Positions 10,505 through 21,616 of a DNA stretch of 64,000 nucleotides are shown here, piece after piece. This DNA comes from Caenorhabditis remanei (lineage: Eukaryota > Nematoda > Chromadorea > Rhabditida > Rhabditidae). Location: positions 1,373,217-1,437,216 of the forward strand of contig NC_071330.1 in NCBI RefSeq assembly GCF_010183535.1. The letters run 5' to 3'. The stretch's first letter is position 1. Each line of letters begins with the position of its first letter. Below the pieces are notes generated by a model. That model worked only from the letters and a program-made list of their open reading frames with translations, was not told where the DNA came from and searched no databases. The position numbers were made by a program, and so were the translations under genes.

Positions 10505-13358
10505 CTATTCATTTTTCGCATTTTCCTCCTTCTTGGCCTCCGATTTTTGCTCCAATCGACCCAACTCCTCGTCTATTCGCTCTTTGGCACGGAATACCTG
10601 GAATAATAGAAAAAAATGAGGAAAAAGTGGAATTTTTCCATTCAAAACCGCTATTTTTCAGGAAAAAGCTGATTTAAAACCAGGATTTTTGATGAAATGC
10701 GTGTACCGTAACGTCTGTCTCTCTGTCTGTACATCCGGATGTCCAAACGATACAGTTTTCTGTGTGTCCGGATGTCTGGATGTCCCCTAGTAGGATCGAT
10801 CTCAACGAATTAATGGCAATCGATGGGATTTTCGATAGAAATATGGCCAAGAGATTGTCTGTCTGGCTATCTGTGTATCCTGATGTCCACAACTGAAGCT
10901 CTGTCTGTCTGTCCGGATGTCTTTTCAAAATCCATTTCCCAGTCAATAAAATTCAGAATCCCGAAATCAAGATTTTCAGAATTCAGAACCTTCAGATTCA
11001 GAATTTTCCGTTAAAAATCTGTCTGTCTATTCTAAAATTCATTAATCCGGATGTTTCCTCGTACTTTTTCTAATTGAGATTCCTTTTATTCTCTGTCTGT
11101 CTGTCTGTCTGTCCAGATGTCTTTTTCAGAGAGCCTATAATCCGGATTCTTGAACTCAGAATTGCTTTTCCAGGCGACAAGATTCAGAATCCAAGGTGTC
11201 TGAAGAAAAATTCTAGAATCCAAGGCCAGATTTCAGAATCCAGAATCTGGGACCCAGAATACAAAATGTAGAATTTAAGACTTAGAGTCGGGAATCCGAC
11301 ATCTAGAATTTTGAATCCCAAATCCAACATCATGAATCCAAAATCCAGAATTCAGAATCCCGATGAAGTGCGAAAAAAAGTTTCCGAAAAATTTTCGAAA
11401 AACTTTTTTTTCGAAATCTTGGTACCGAAAAAACCGAAAAACTTATTTTTTTCGAAAACTTCGGACCGAAAAAAATCGAAAAACTTTTTTTTTCGAAAAG
11501 TTTTGACCGAAAAAACCGAAAAATTCGAAAAAAAAAAAAGTTTCCAGAAAACTCTCTGCAAAATGTGTTTTTCTGAGGCAAAAATCTTGAATTTGTATGA
11601 AAACTGTAAGTGTTTCGAAGAAAGGCTGATAGAAACCTGTTTTTGAGTACAGAATTTCAGGAAAAAAAATCGAAAAATCACTATTTTTGTAACTTAAATT
11701 TTGAAATTTCAGTTGAAATGTTGAAAATTTTTCGAACGGTTTTTTCGAAAATTATCCGAAAATTTTTCGTCCGAAAAACTTTTTCGAAAAGTTTAGACCG
11801 AAAAATTTTTTCTGAAAATTTGGTCCGAAAAATTTTTCGCCTCAAAATTTTTCGAAAACCACCGAAAAAACCGAAAAAATTTTTCGCACAGCCCTGATCC
11901 GGATGTCTCCACGTACCTTACAAGTACAATTACCGAAAATTAATGAAAAACGTATAAAATTCATTGACATTTTCCAGTTTTTTCTCCAAAAATCGCAAAA
12001 ACTTCCGAAAAAATCTGCTTTTTCAAGTTGAAATTCCTTATATTTATGCCCTGTCTGTCTGTCTGTTTGTCGGGATCTCCGGATGTCCAGATGTCTTTTT
12101 CAGAGAGCCTAGAATCCGGATTTTTGAACTCAGAATTGATTTCCCAAGCGCTAAAATTCAGAATCCATAACCTTCAGATTCAGATTCTTCCCTAAAAAAT
12201 CTGTGTGTCTGTCCTAAACTTCATGAATCCGGATGTCTTCTCTCGTACCTTGCTCTGCAAATAGAAAGTTCCTCCCTTGGTTTTATCGTTAATCGCGAAC
12301 AAATGCTCGTAATTCTTCTCGACGTCTTCTCGATTCAACGGCGTCTTCACATTCAGAATCTGCAGTGATTCCTCCAATGAGATGCCCAATTTCGCATTCG
12401 CATTCGCATTTTCTTTCGTCTCACTCGCCGTTTGTCCCGTTGCAGTCGCGTGACGGGCGGCCGCTTGTTGTGTTTCTGGAAATATAATCGTGGCTGATTT
12501 TTGAGTAATTTCAGGCTGATTTTCAGCCGGAAAATCGCAATTTCTATGGTTTTCAAGCTGAAAATCGCGTTTTTTCACGATTTTTTGGCAGTTTTGAGGT
12601 AAAATTTCAGAGAAACTGCTGAAAAATAACTCATTTTTTCAAGATTTTTTCAAAAAGAGATGGTTTTTCACTGAAATTATCAAACTTTTCCTTCTAAAAT
12701 TTGAGAAAATAGACATTTTTCAGTGGTTTTCAGTCTTAATTCCAGAAAAATGCTGAAAATCTGCAAATTTCAAACGAAATTGGTGAGAAATTGTTAAAAA
12801 TTAGCTCTTTTTTTTCAAATTTTTTACTCAGAAAATTGGTTTTTTCAGAAAAAAAATGGTTTCTAGAGTCTGACGTTTTCTAGAGATTCTTAGCAGAAAT
12901 TTCCGAAAAATCGCTGAAAAATCAGTTATTTTTCGGAGTTCTCAGTAATGAAATTGGCTTTTCAATGATTTTTTCCCATAAAATATCAAATTTTTGTCGA
13001 AAAATTTAATTAAATTGGTGTTTTCTTGTGATTTCGAGCCGAAACATCCCAAAATCGGTTATACAAATAGGATTTTTCGACTTTTCACCCAAAATTTCAC
13101 CTTTTTTCAGAAAAATATTGCAAAAAATCTGCCATTTTTGCTGATATTTCCTGAAAAATTGGTCTTTTTTTTAGTGATTTTCAGCCAAAACTATGTCTAA
13201 ATCACAAAAAGAAGCCGTTTTCCAGTTTTCAATCTATTTTTCTCTTAAATTCTTCAGATTCCCTTACGTCGAATCTCATCACGAACCGCTCTTGTGAGAG
13301 CTTTGGTGACTGCCTCTCCGGCGGCAAGGACGACTTTCAATGCGGTTCTCCACGGCAT
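10505..13358 (-). CDS. tim-16: TIM16/PAM16, J-like subunit of the mitochondrial import motor
   Basis: Exons 13358-13268, 12475-12249 and 10597-10505 join in phase to 136 residues, close to the usual 120-140. The N-terminal hydrophobic/amphipathic segment ([20 protein letters not shown]) is followed by an Ala/Thr-rich linker. The degenerate J domain follows: [10 protein letters not shown], then [20 protein letters not shown] and [12 protein letters not shown]. As in other PAM16 proteins the HPD motif of true J proteins is replaced, here by a DKT sequence. It binds PAM18 at the matrix face of TIM23 and restrains Hsp70 activation (family knowledge). It follows the FtsJ gene in the same direction, consistent with an operon. 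The start is preceded by a CATTTCCAG acceptor about 25 bases upstream. Introns are full of CAGAATC- and CGAAAAA-type low-complexity sequence. Confidence 0.93.
10700..12240. repeat. Low-complexity mixture in a tim-16 intron
   Basis: Patches of the TGTCCGGATGTC unit (10705-10930, 11085-11125, 12050-12100) alternate with CAGAATCC-type repeats (11130-11360) and a dense CGAAAAACTTTTTTTTCGAAAA region (11370-11890) made of short inverted Ttttcgaaaaa runs. Two similar blocks (11125-11175 and 12100-12185) indicate an internal duplication. Nothing coding is visible. Confidence 0.7.
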
Positions 13359-13399
13359 TCTTTTGGATGGAAGAGGGCTGGAAATGAAGAATTTGGGAT

Positions 13400-14010
13400 C
13401 TGGAATATGAGATTCAGAAATTGGAAGGGGGAATTCAGAATCAGGGATTCTAGAAATCTGAATCCTGAACTTTTCAGAATTCAGAATTATCCAGGAATCA
13501 AGAATTGGAAATTCAGAATATGGAATCTGAAACCAAGAACCAGAATCCACAATCCAGAATCCAGAATTCGGGATCTAGAATTTGAGATTCAGAAGTTGGA
13601 AGCGGGAATTCAGAATCCTGAATCTATGATGTCGAGAATTCAGAATCTAGAATTCGGAATCCAGAATTTAGAATCTCAGAATTTGAAATTTGGAACTCGA
13701 ACCAAGAATTCGAAATTCAGAATGTGGTCTTGAGAATCTAGAATCAGGAACCTCAGAATCCAGAATCTGGAACCGAGAATTCAGAATCCAGGTTCTAGAT
13801 TCTAAAATTCAGAATCCAGAATCTGGAATCTGAAATCAAGAATCCCGAATTTGGAATTCAGATCCTCAGAATCCTGAAACTAGGTTCTAGATTCCAGAAG
13901 AATCTGGTATCGAGAATTCAGAATCATGATTTCAGAATCCAGAATCTAGATTCTAAAACTGAGAATCCGGAATTCTGAAATCCAGAATCTAGAATCTACA
14001 ATCCAATCGA
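13400..14010. repeat. CAGAATCCAGAATC low-complexity array
   Basis: About 600 bases of degenerate repeats of a 7-14 base unit (CAGAATC, CCAGAATTC, TAGAATC). It lies between tim-16 and the FtsJ gene. A larger relative is at 15255-16400. Long open frames here come from the repeat. Confidence 0.85.
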
Positions 14011-14117
14011 ATCTGAAACAAATTTAGAGATAAAAATCGGGTTAAAACACCGAAAAAAACATTCAAAAATCACCAAAATCAACCAAAAAAAGTAAAAATT
14101 CATTTATTTTCAAAAAC

Positions 14118-17100
14118 TCATTTAAATCCCCTACAAAACAGATACATTTCCGCACTATTATCTCGACACGCCGTCGGTTTCACCGTCTTCACCGTCGCGA
14201 AACGTTCTGAGAGTTCTCGAATGAAGTCACCACGTGCCGCGCCGTCCCAAATCTGAAAATAAGGAAATTTTGAACTTTTATGTTGATTTTGGGTGAAAAT
14301 TTTATCGATTTTCATCTAAAAACTCCAAAAAAGCTCAAAAAACGAACCGAAATGACCACTGTCTTGTCCTGGCCGAACTTTTCATCATTGGATTTCTAGG
14401 CCACGCCTCTACGTGACCTAGAAACCCAAAATTATGAATAGTTCGGCCACGACAAGACACTGGCCGTTTCGGCTCATTTTTGAAGCTGGAAAATGGTCTT
14501 TGAGGGTTTTTTAACAAAAAACAACGAAAAATTCCCAAATTTTTGACGAATTTCATCCAAAATCAATCAAAACGTCACTTTTTAGAGGCATTTTTCACAA
14601 ATATTTCCACTAACTTTACACAAAAACAAACCGTCCCAGATCTGGATGAAAACCTGTCAAAAATTACGAAAATTTAAGCAATTTAACTCAAAAATGAGTA
14701 AAAATAGTCACCTGGCCGAACTTTCCATCTTTTCGAGTTTCTAGGCCACATTCTTCATTCAGTTTCTCTCAATTTGATGGGGGAATGTGGCCTAGAAACC
14801 CAAAATTATGAAAAGTTCGGCCACGACATGACACTGGTCGTTTCTGCTCATTTTTGGAGCTGGAAAGTGGTATTTGAAGGTTTTTTACCGAAAAACAACG
14901 AAAAATTCCATAATTCCGACGAATTTCATCCAAAATCAATCAAAAAAGTCACTTTTTGGAGGTATTTTAGACTAACTTTACACAAAAACACTCCATTTCT
15001 CTTCAATTCAATGCAATTCTCTTCTGAAAACAGCCTGAAAACGGTGCGACACAACTCGATAAGCCTCAAATGATCCGTCGCATTGTCGCCGGTTGGATTC
15101 GGTGCCATATCACTCAGGACGACGTCGAGTTCACGATTTTTGAGTTTTTCTCGGATTTTCAGATGGACTTCTGGAGATGTGACATCGGATTGGGAGAGAA
15201 TTTCGGCACCACGGATGGGGAGAACGTTCTGGAAGATGAGGGAATGAAGAGGGTGGGGATCGGGGATTCAGAATTCAGAATCTAGAAATCAAGATCTGAG
15301 TTTCCGAATTCAGAATCTAGAATCCTGGATTGGGGCTTCAGAGTCCAGAATTTAGAATCCGGAATCCAGGATTAAGAATCTAAGAATCAGAATCCGGAAT
15401 CTGAGATTCAGAATCCAAACTCAAGATTGCCGAAACCGAAACCGAGGATTCAGAATATGGCCTTCATAATCCAGAATCCAGGAAAAAGAAACCAGAATCC
15501 AGAATCCAGGATTTCAGAGTCTGAATTCTAGAATCCAGAAACCAGAATCTGGAGAAGTGAATCGAAAATCCAAATCGGGGAATCCAGAATCAAGAATCCA
15601 GAATCAGAATTCAGAATTCAGAATCCAGAATCCAGAATCAGAATTCAGAATCAGAATTCAGAATTCAGAATCAAGAATCCAGAATCCAGAATCAGAATTC
15701 AGAATCTGGAATCTAATATTCAGAATTCGAAATTTAAAATCCAGAAACCAGAGTCTAGGATTTAGAATCCAGAATTCTGAATCCGGAATGTAGAATCTAA
15801 TATTCAAAATCCGAAAAGCGAGAATTCAGAATCTAGAACCCGGGATTCAGATTCCAGAATTTCAAAATTCAGATACCAATTCTGAGAATCCAGTATTCAG
15901 AATTCCGAATCGAGAAACTAGACTCTTGAATCCTGAATTGGGGATTCAGAATCCTGATTTTTGAATCCGAAATCTAGAAACTAGTATTCAAAATCCGAAA
16001 AGCGAGAACTCAGAATCCAGGATTTAGAATCTAAGAATCAGAGTCCGGAATTTGAGATTCAGAATACAAATTCAAGAATTCAGAATCCGAAAATAAGGAT
16101 TCAGAATGTGGTCTTTATAAACCAGAATCTGGAGGAATGAATCGAGAATCCAAATACGGGAATACAGAATCCGGAATCTAAGATTCAGAATCCAGAATCC
16201 GGAATCCGGTATTTAGAATCTAGGATCCGAGGCTCAGAATCCAGAATTCCGATACCAGGATTCAGAATCCAGAATCTATGATTCAGATTTCAGAATACAG
16301 AATCAAAAAACTGCAATTCAGAATGCACAATCTGGAACCAAGAATTCAAAAACCAGGATCCAGGTTTTAGAATCTAGAATCCAGAATACAGAATCCCGAT
16401 TGCAAAAATTCCGTTTTTTGATGACTTTTAACGATTTTTTCATTAAAACAGCTCGTTTTTAATAAATTTTTCGACAAAAAAGTGCAATTTCCCCCTGAAA
16501 TTCCCCACAATTACCTGTAAATCCACACCCAAAACATATCCATTCGGACACTTCTCGACAACCACTTGAATCCATGAACCAGGTGCACACCCTATATCAA
16601 TTACAGTACTCTCCGGCTTCAAAAATTTGAATTTCTCATCAATTTCCATCAATTTGAATGCACTTCTCGCTCGATAATTGTGTTCTCTGGCTTTCACGGC
16701 GAACTCGTCAGACGATTGACGTTGGATGTATCTGGAAATGGGTAAGGGGGATTTTGAGAGTGAAAATCCGATTTTTACGGTAAAAATGACCGAAAAATGG
16801 GATTTTTGAGGTCTGAAAACTGTTTTTTCGGTGAAAAAACACTAGAAACAGCATTTTCGAATCGAATATTCCATTTTAGACCAGAAAAATTGAAATTTAA
16901 GCAACATTTATGGTACTTTTCATACAAAAAATCCATTTTTGTTTCAAAAATATGAAATAAATACAGTTTTTGAGACAAAAAAAAAGGTTTTTTGGGATAA
17001 AAATAGCGGGAAAGTCGTTTTTTCTCGAATTTCTGAACTTGATTTTGATGAAAAAACTGAAATACCGTAAAAACTCTATTTGAAGTGCCCCTCTATTTGA

Positions 17101-17703
17101 ATTGCCCCTCTAATAGTGGTGCCCTCCGACGGACCGTTTGAACAATAGAGGTGCACCCTCTAATTGAGTTGCCCCTCTAATACAGTTGCCCTCCAGCGAT
17201 TTTCACTTTTGCCTAATATTATCATTATCTGACTCCGAACAGTTTTCTCATAATACTATTTCAGCGTTTTTGTTGTCAAAAACGTAGTTTGCTATAAAAA
17301 ATCAGGATTTTTTCCGTTTTTTACGTAGAAGTTCGATGAATTCGGCATAAAAAACTAATGAAGTCAAACAAATTCAAAAGATAGTTGTGTATCGAGGTCG
17401 GGCGAATTCGTTGACGAAAAATAGAGGTGCACCCTCTATTTTAATTGCCCCTCTAATAGAGTTGCACTCCGACGGACCCGTTGAACAATAGAGTTGCATG
17501 CACCTCAAATACAGTTTTTACGGTATAGGTATAAAACATGTTTTTTTTGGCATTTTCTGATGAAAATCTCATTTTTTGAGCAAAATTTCGATATTTTCTG
17601 TAATTTTTAACTCAAAAGCTCACCGATTCAAGTTCCCCTTCGCCTTCTTCGTTGAAAACGTCCGACTGCTCAATAAGTTTCGAAAAACTCCATTTTTCAG
17701 CAT
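14118..17703 (-). CDS. Mitochondrial FtsJ-type rRNA 2'-O-methyltransferase (MRM2 family)
   Basis: Exons 17703-17624, 16731-16515, 15228-14977 and 14252-14118 join in phase to 227 residues. Residues 1-25 (MLKNGVFRNLLSSRTFSTKK) are basic and Ser/Thr-rich like a mitochondrial presequence. The SAM-binding motif VIDIGCAPGSW is intact. The catalytic K-D-K-E tetrad is traceable: KAREHNYRARSAFKL, VLSDMAPNPTGD, GVFLCK and SAEMYLF. It should methylate the large mitochondrial rRNA A-loop (family knowledge); C. elegans F45G2.9 is the likely ortholog. A tandem duplication adds a possible in-frame 27-base mini-exon at 14641-14615, which would raise the length to 236. It begins about 230 bases downstream of the CIA2B stop on the same strand, as in an operon. 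Confidence 0.92.
14340..14995. repeat. Direct duplication of exon edge + intron + exon edge
   Basis: Two copies (about 14340-14641 and 14710-14995) share the stretch with GGCCGAACTTT, TTTCTAGGCCAC and its mirror GTGGCCTAGAAACCC, then GTTCGGCCACGACA, through to the exon end encoding FLCK and its GTTAGT donor. The duplicate carries its own acceptor and donor. Each copy also contains a small GGCCTAGAAACC hairpin. Confidence 0.85.
15255..16400. repeat. CAGAATCCAGAATC low-complexity array, large copy
   Basis: Over 1.1 kb of CAGAATC/GGAATC/CCAGAATT variants lie in the intron between the second and third exons of the FtsJ gene. The densest part is 15590-15710, with runs of perfect AATCCAGAATCAGAATTCAG units. 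Confidence 0.9.
17062..17526. mobile_element. MITE with ATACCGTAAAAACT ends
   Basis: The terminal inverted repeats ATACCGTAAAAACT (17062-17075) and AGTTTTTACGGTAT (17513-17526) are perfect over 14 bases. Inside, GTGCCCTCTAATAGAGTTGCCCTCC-like units repeat at both ends (17080-17190 and 17420-17505), all with the same flavour of CTCTAATTG/GCCCCTCTA. There is no reading frame. It is 465 bp and inserted in the first intron of the FtsJ gene. Confidence 0.8.
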
Positions 17704-17933
17704 TTTTCTTCTGATTTCTACAGATTTTTAAGGGAATTTTGGGATTTTTAGTGGAAAAAAGAGTATTTATCGAATTTCTAGCGATTTTATGTCTAAAAAT
17801 GAGTGAAAGAGGCTGAAAACCGAGTAATTTTTATTGGTCGAATTTGGAAGATGGAAGATTGAGGATTTTCAGAACCAGGATTCACAATTTTGAGCAAAAT
17901 ATAAAAGAAATGGATTTTCAGAATAAATTTGAC

Positions 17934-20111
17934 CTATTCTGGAACTCTGAGACACTCATTGACAGCATGCATCAATCCTTGATTCTCCATCGCCGCGGCG
18001 ACTCGTTCCTGGAAGAAAATGGAGGAGATTAGGGGAAAAATCAGAAATTTTTGATTTTTGACAAGAAAACCTGCTATTTTCGAGGAAAAATCCGGATTTT
18101 GAGCTGAAAAATCTCAGTTTTTACGAGCATTTTGATAGAAAAATGACTAAAAATCCTGATTTTTAGACAAATTTCAGATATTTTTACGATTTCTTAGCGC
18201 AGCACAGTTCTTGCAACTGCGCTCCACCAAAATCTTGTTGAAAATTGTCTCTTCCTCTCTGCGTCTCTCAATTTTGCACACTATTTTCTTCAGTTTCGGT
18301 AGAGCGCGGTTGGAAGAGGCGGGCCGTGCAAACATTTTTTGGAAATTATGCGTTTTTTAAGCGAAATAGCTCACATTTTCACCAAACCAGCTGTTACCAA
18401 GCAAGAAAACCGGCTATTTTCAGTGAAAACCCTTTTCAAATAAGTTTTTTTGATATAAAAATAACGGAAAAATATAATTTTTAAGAAGAAAATGGTGATT
18501 TTAGAGTGGAAATCCGAGTTTTGAACTGAACTTCGACTATTTACAAGTGCTTTGGTAGAAAAATGGCTAAAATTCTGATGGAAATTATGAATTTTTTGAG
18601 CAATAGAGCTCAAATTTTCGGTAAAATGAGTGGAAATCCTGTTTTGTCATTTTCCAAATAGAAATTTTTCGTGAATTTGAAGAAAAATGTTTAATTTCCA
18701 TTAAATTTCCCCCAAACCTTATCAGCCAACTGTCGATTGATGGATTCTTCTGTGGAATGTGATCCAGGTGTAATCGAGACGGCCACTTTGACTTTCGGAT
18801 GCAAACATCTCAACAGTTTCACTCGAATCGCCAATCCGATGAGTGTTGCCATACTGCAGTGGGGAATTGTCGGCGTGAAGTTTACCTGAAAATCATGAGT
18901 GATTTTCAGTCAGGAAATTCAGAAATTTTTAGCTCAAAATTTTATAAAAAAGAATTTCAGACTTCTGAATCATATGAGCTGAAAATGGGCGGTTTTGGGG
19001 AGGGAAATGGAGCTATAAACTGAGTTTTTAAGGTTTTGAACCTATTAAACCATGTTTTCTAGAGAAAAACTCAAAATATTGAGAGAAAATAGAAAAGTTA
19101 GTAGAAACAGCAATGTCTGGCGCGCCTTCGGCGCGTTTTCTTAAGGTTACGCCGAACCAGTTCATGTGAAGTCATTTTCAGCAATTTTTGAAAAAAATAG
19201 TTGGTTTTTATAAGTTTTCCGCTTAAATTTTATGTGTTTTTTACTGTTTTAACATCAAGAATTGTTCTTTTTCACTATTTCTGAACAGAAATCTGGGTTT
19301 CCTGTCATAAAAACCCTTTTTTCGGCTCAAAAACCTCGATTTTTTATATTTTTCCGCATATTCCTGCTGTTTCTCCACTGCTTGGTGTCTCAAAATCGAA
19401 ATTTTGACAAAAACTGTTGTAAATAATGATTTTCTAGCCGAAAAATTAATTTTCTGGATCGAAAATCTAGGATTTTACTCATTTTTCTCTATTTTCAGAT
19501 CAAAAATCAAAATTTCTTCAAAAAAAAATGCAATTATTGAAGTTTTTCATTCTGAAAATACAGTTTTCGCGCCAAAAACTTTGATTTTTCGCTTATTTTC
19601 CACTTGTTTTCAGCTCAATTTCACTGTTTCTCAATGTTTTCATACCAAAAACTACTCATCGTCACTAAAAATAAAAAATTCATTGAAAAAAAGCAAAATA
19701 ATTCGATTTTTGCTTAAAAACACATTTTCCGGGTCAAAAACATCGAATTTTCACTTATTTTCAGCTTATTCCGACTGATTTCCATCGTTTTCACCCTAAA
19801 AACCACAATTTCCATACAAACCTTGACAAAAGTCTCCTCCTCATCGATAAAAACCTTAATCAGCTCCTCCTGAACCACATTTAATTGCTCCAAAGTGTAC
19901 GGATGCTCCGGATCATTTATATCTCTGATCAGATCAAAAATCTCCCACGAATCGATCGGATCTTCCACACTTTCATCGCTGAAAACCAATTTTCTCAAAT
20001 TTTGGGCTAAAAATCAATAAAATCAAACCGTTCAGTGCCTGTAACAGGTCGATGACGTGGTTTCGAGTCGAATAACACTGGATTCGCGTTGTCGAGACGT
20101 TCTTGGCCCAT
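17934..20111 (-). CDS. CIA2B/MIP18-type cytosolic iron-sulfur assembly factor
   Basis: Exons 20111-20029, 19978-19822, 18885-18718 and 18008-17934 join in phase to 160 residues (human CIA2B is 163). Landmarks in order are [30 protein letters not shown], the reactive-cysteine strand [39 protein letters not shown] and ERVAAAMEN. With CIAO1 and MMS19 this family targets iron-sulfur clusters to nuclear and cytosolic apoproteins (family knowledge). C. elegans F45G2.10 is the likely ortholog. It is the first visible gene of the minus-strand run with the FtsJ and tim-16 genes. Intron 1 is only 50 bases, while the others carry repeats. Confidence 0.93.
18198..18330. repeat. Family C palindrome (TGCGCTCTACCGAAA)
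   Basis: Outer arms GCAGCACAGTTCTTGCAACTGCGCTCCACC and the mirrored GGTAGAGCGCGGTTGGAAGAGG flank CTCTGCGTCTCTCAATTTTGCACAC. Relatives are at 32768-32896, 44263-44393, 61721-61821 and 62128-62265, with partial copies at 25771-25849, 27478-27552 and 29318-29395. Confidence 0.8.
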
Positions 20112-21490
20112 TTTTTCGGCTGAAAATCGGTGGAAAATAGAGGAAAATGATGTAAAAAATTTGGAAATGGTGGCCGAAGTGAGGTGGAAGAGGAAACGCA
20201 AGCTCGGCCACCAGGTTTTTTTTGGCGGTTTTTCAAATTTAGTTTTTTTCCTTACAAATAACATTTAAAAAAGGGGTTTTCGTTTATAAATCTATAGATT
20301 TTTAGCAGTTTTCAGTGTTTTTATATAATTTTAAATCAGTTTTAAAATTGGAATTGCAAAAAAAAATCCTAAAATTCAAACTTTTCATATTTTTCGAAAA
20401 AAAAAAATCATTTTTATAGCATTTTGATCCCAAATCTTCTTTTCAATACAAAAGTCGCTAATTTCCCTTCAAAGCAAAAAAAAAACAAGTCAGATTTCAT
20501 TCGAAAACTCCTCCGATTCTCTTCTAAACCCACCACCCCGTATTAATCCGCCCAACCGTTCTATTGTATTCTTAGCCATTCGTCTTCTTTTTCATATCCT
20601 TTTTCTTCTTGTTTTATATTCCTATTCCTTTCGAAATAAATAAATTCTTTTTTCTTTATTTTTTATAAATTTTGTGAAATATATAATGAAGCCGCTGCTC
20701 GAAAAAACCTTGAAAACACCGCGCACTTATATCGCCTCTCCCTTGTGCTGATTGTGACTCGCATAGCCTACTGGCTACCGCTTTTGCCCCGCAATACACA
20801 CTACCAGGGTTCGACCCCCACGCAACTTCCATCGTTTTTTTTCTTTTTTGCATTGTTTTATCTTCCGTTTCCAATCATTTTAGAGCGTTTTAAACCCATT
20901 TCCTCCCCCATTTTAACATACAATGTGTTAATAGGACACCCCGTAGCAGCAGACAGTTCTAATTCGTTCTGGTGTCTCCAGGTTAATTGGTCTCGTCCCC
21001 CGCTCCTTCACCTACAAACTCGTAATGATCTCTCCGTTTTCTCTATTGAAATTCTTCGGGGGGAGGAGACCTAGTTCCCCCTTCATCTTCTTCGTTCAAA
21101 ACTGAATTCTTTTCTTCTCGACAAGTCAACTGTATGTCTCCAGGAGGAGGGATTTCTGTCGCCCCTGTCTATCTCTATCTCTCGAGTAGATCAAAACACT
21201 TTACAAGTCAAAACATTGACAGATTTATCTAGTGGAGAAAACAAAAAAAATGTGTCTTGGTTTTGACACTTGATTTGTATCTCTATCCTTATCCTGTCAC
21301 ATTCATTTCAAGATCCGTCTTTTCTTTCATTTTCCTGTCTGTCTGTGTGTCCTTGTGTCCATTTTTCCGGACATCCGGACAAAACTTACAAAACCTTCGA
21401 AACTCTTTGACTCATCTTCATTGCACCCCGTCTCACCACGCGCCCTTCCCCACAGTGTTTTCACTGCCCTCGCTTCCCCTCTTTCCCGGC
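20112..21490. other. Intergenic region with no protein gene seen
   Basis: The stretch is A/T-rich to 20700 with poly(A)/poly(T) runs, then holds a tRNA-like sequence (20751-20828). After that comes a C/T-rich stretch (20860-21480) with no splice-consistent open frame. Divergent promoters for the minus-strand operon and the plus-strand tRNA/PAN gene should lie here. Confidence 0.5.
20751..20828 (+). other. tRNA-like sequence with T-run
   Basis: It contains ATAGCCTACTGGCTACCGC (box-A-like) and AGGGTTCGACCCCCACG (good box B with a foldable T-arm) and is followed within 10 bases by TTTTTTTCTTTTTT. The anticodon arm is irregular (around TTTGCCCCGCAA). It is likely a decayed or tRNA-derived pol III element. 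Confidence 0.45.
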
Positions 21491-21562
21491 GCCCTTATAG
21501 CTCAGTGGTAGAGCGTTGGTCTTGTAAACCAAAGGTCCGTAGTTCAATCCTGCGTGGGGGCA
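21491..21562 (+). tRNA. tRNA-Thr (anticodon TGT)
   Basis: The 72-base cloverleaf is complete. Acceptor stem GCCCTTA pairs with TGGGGGC (two G-T pairs) and the discriminator is A. The D-arm has AGCTCAGTGGTAGAGC. The anticodon arm is TTGGT-CTTGTAA-ACCAA with anticodon TGT, and the T-arm is CGTAG-TTCAATC-CTGCG. T-runs follow from 21570. There is no intron. Confidence 0.95.
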
Positions 21563-21616
21563 ATTCGTTTTTGTTTTTTTTTCTTATAACTTAAAAATAT
21601 AACATGAAGATTTCAG

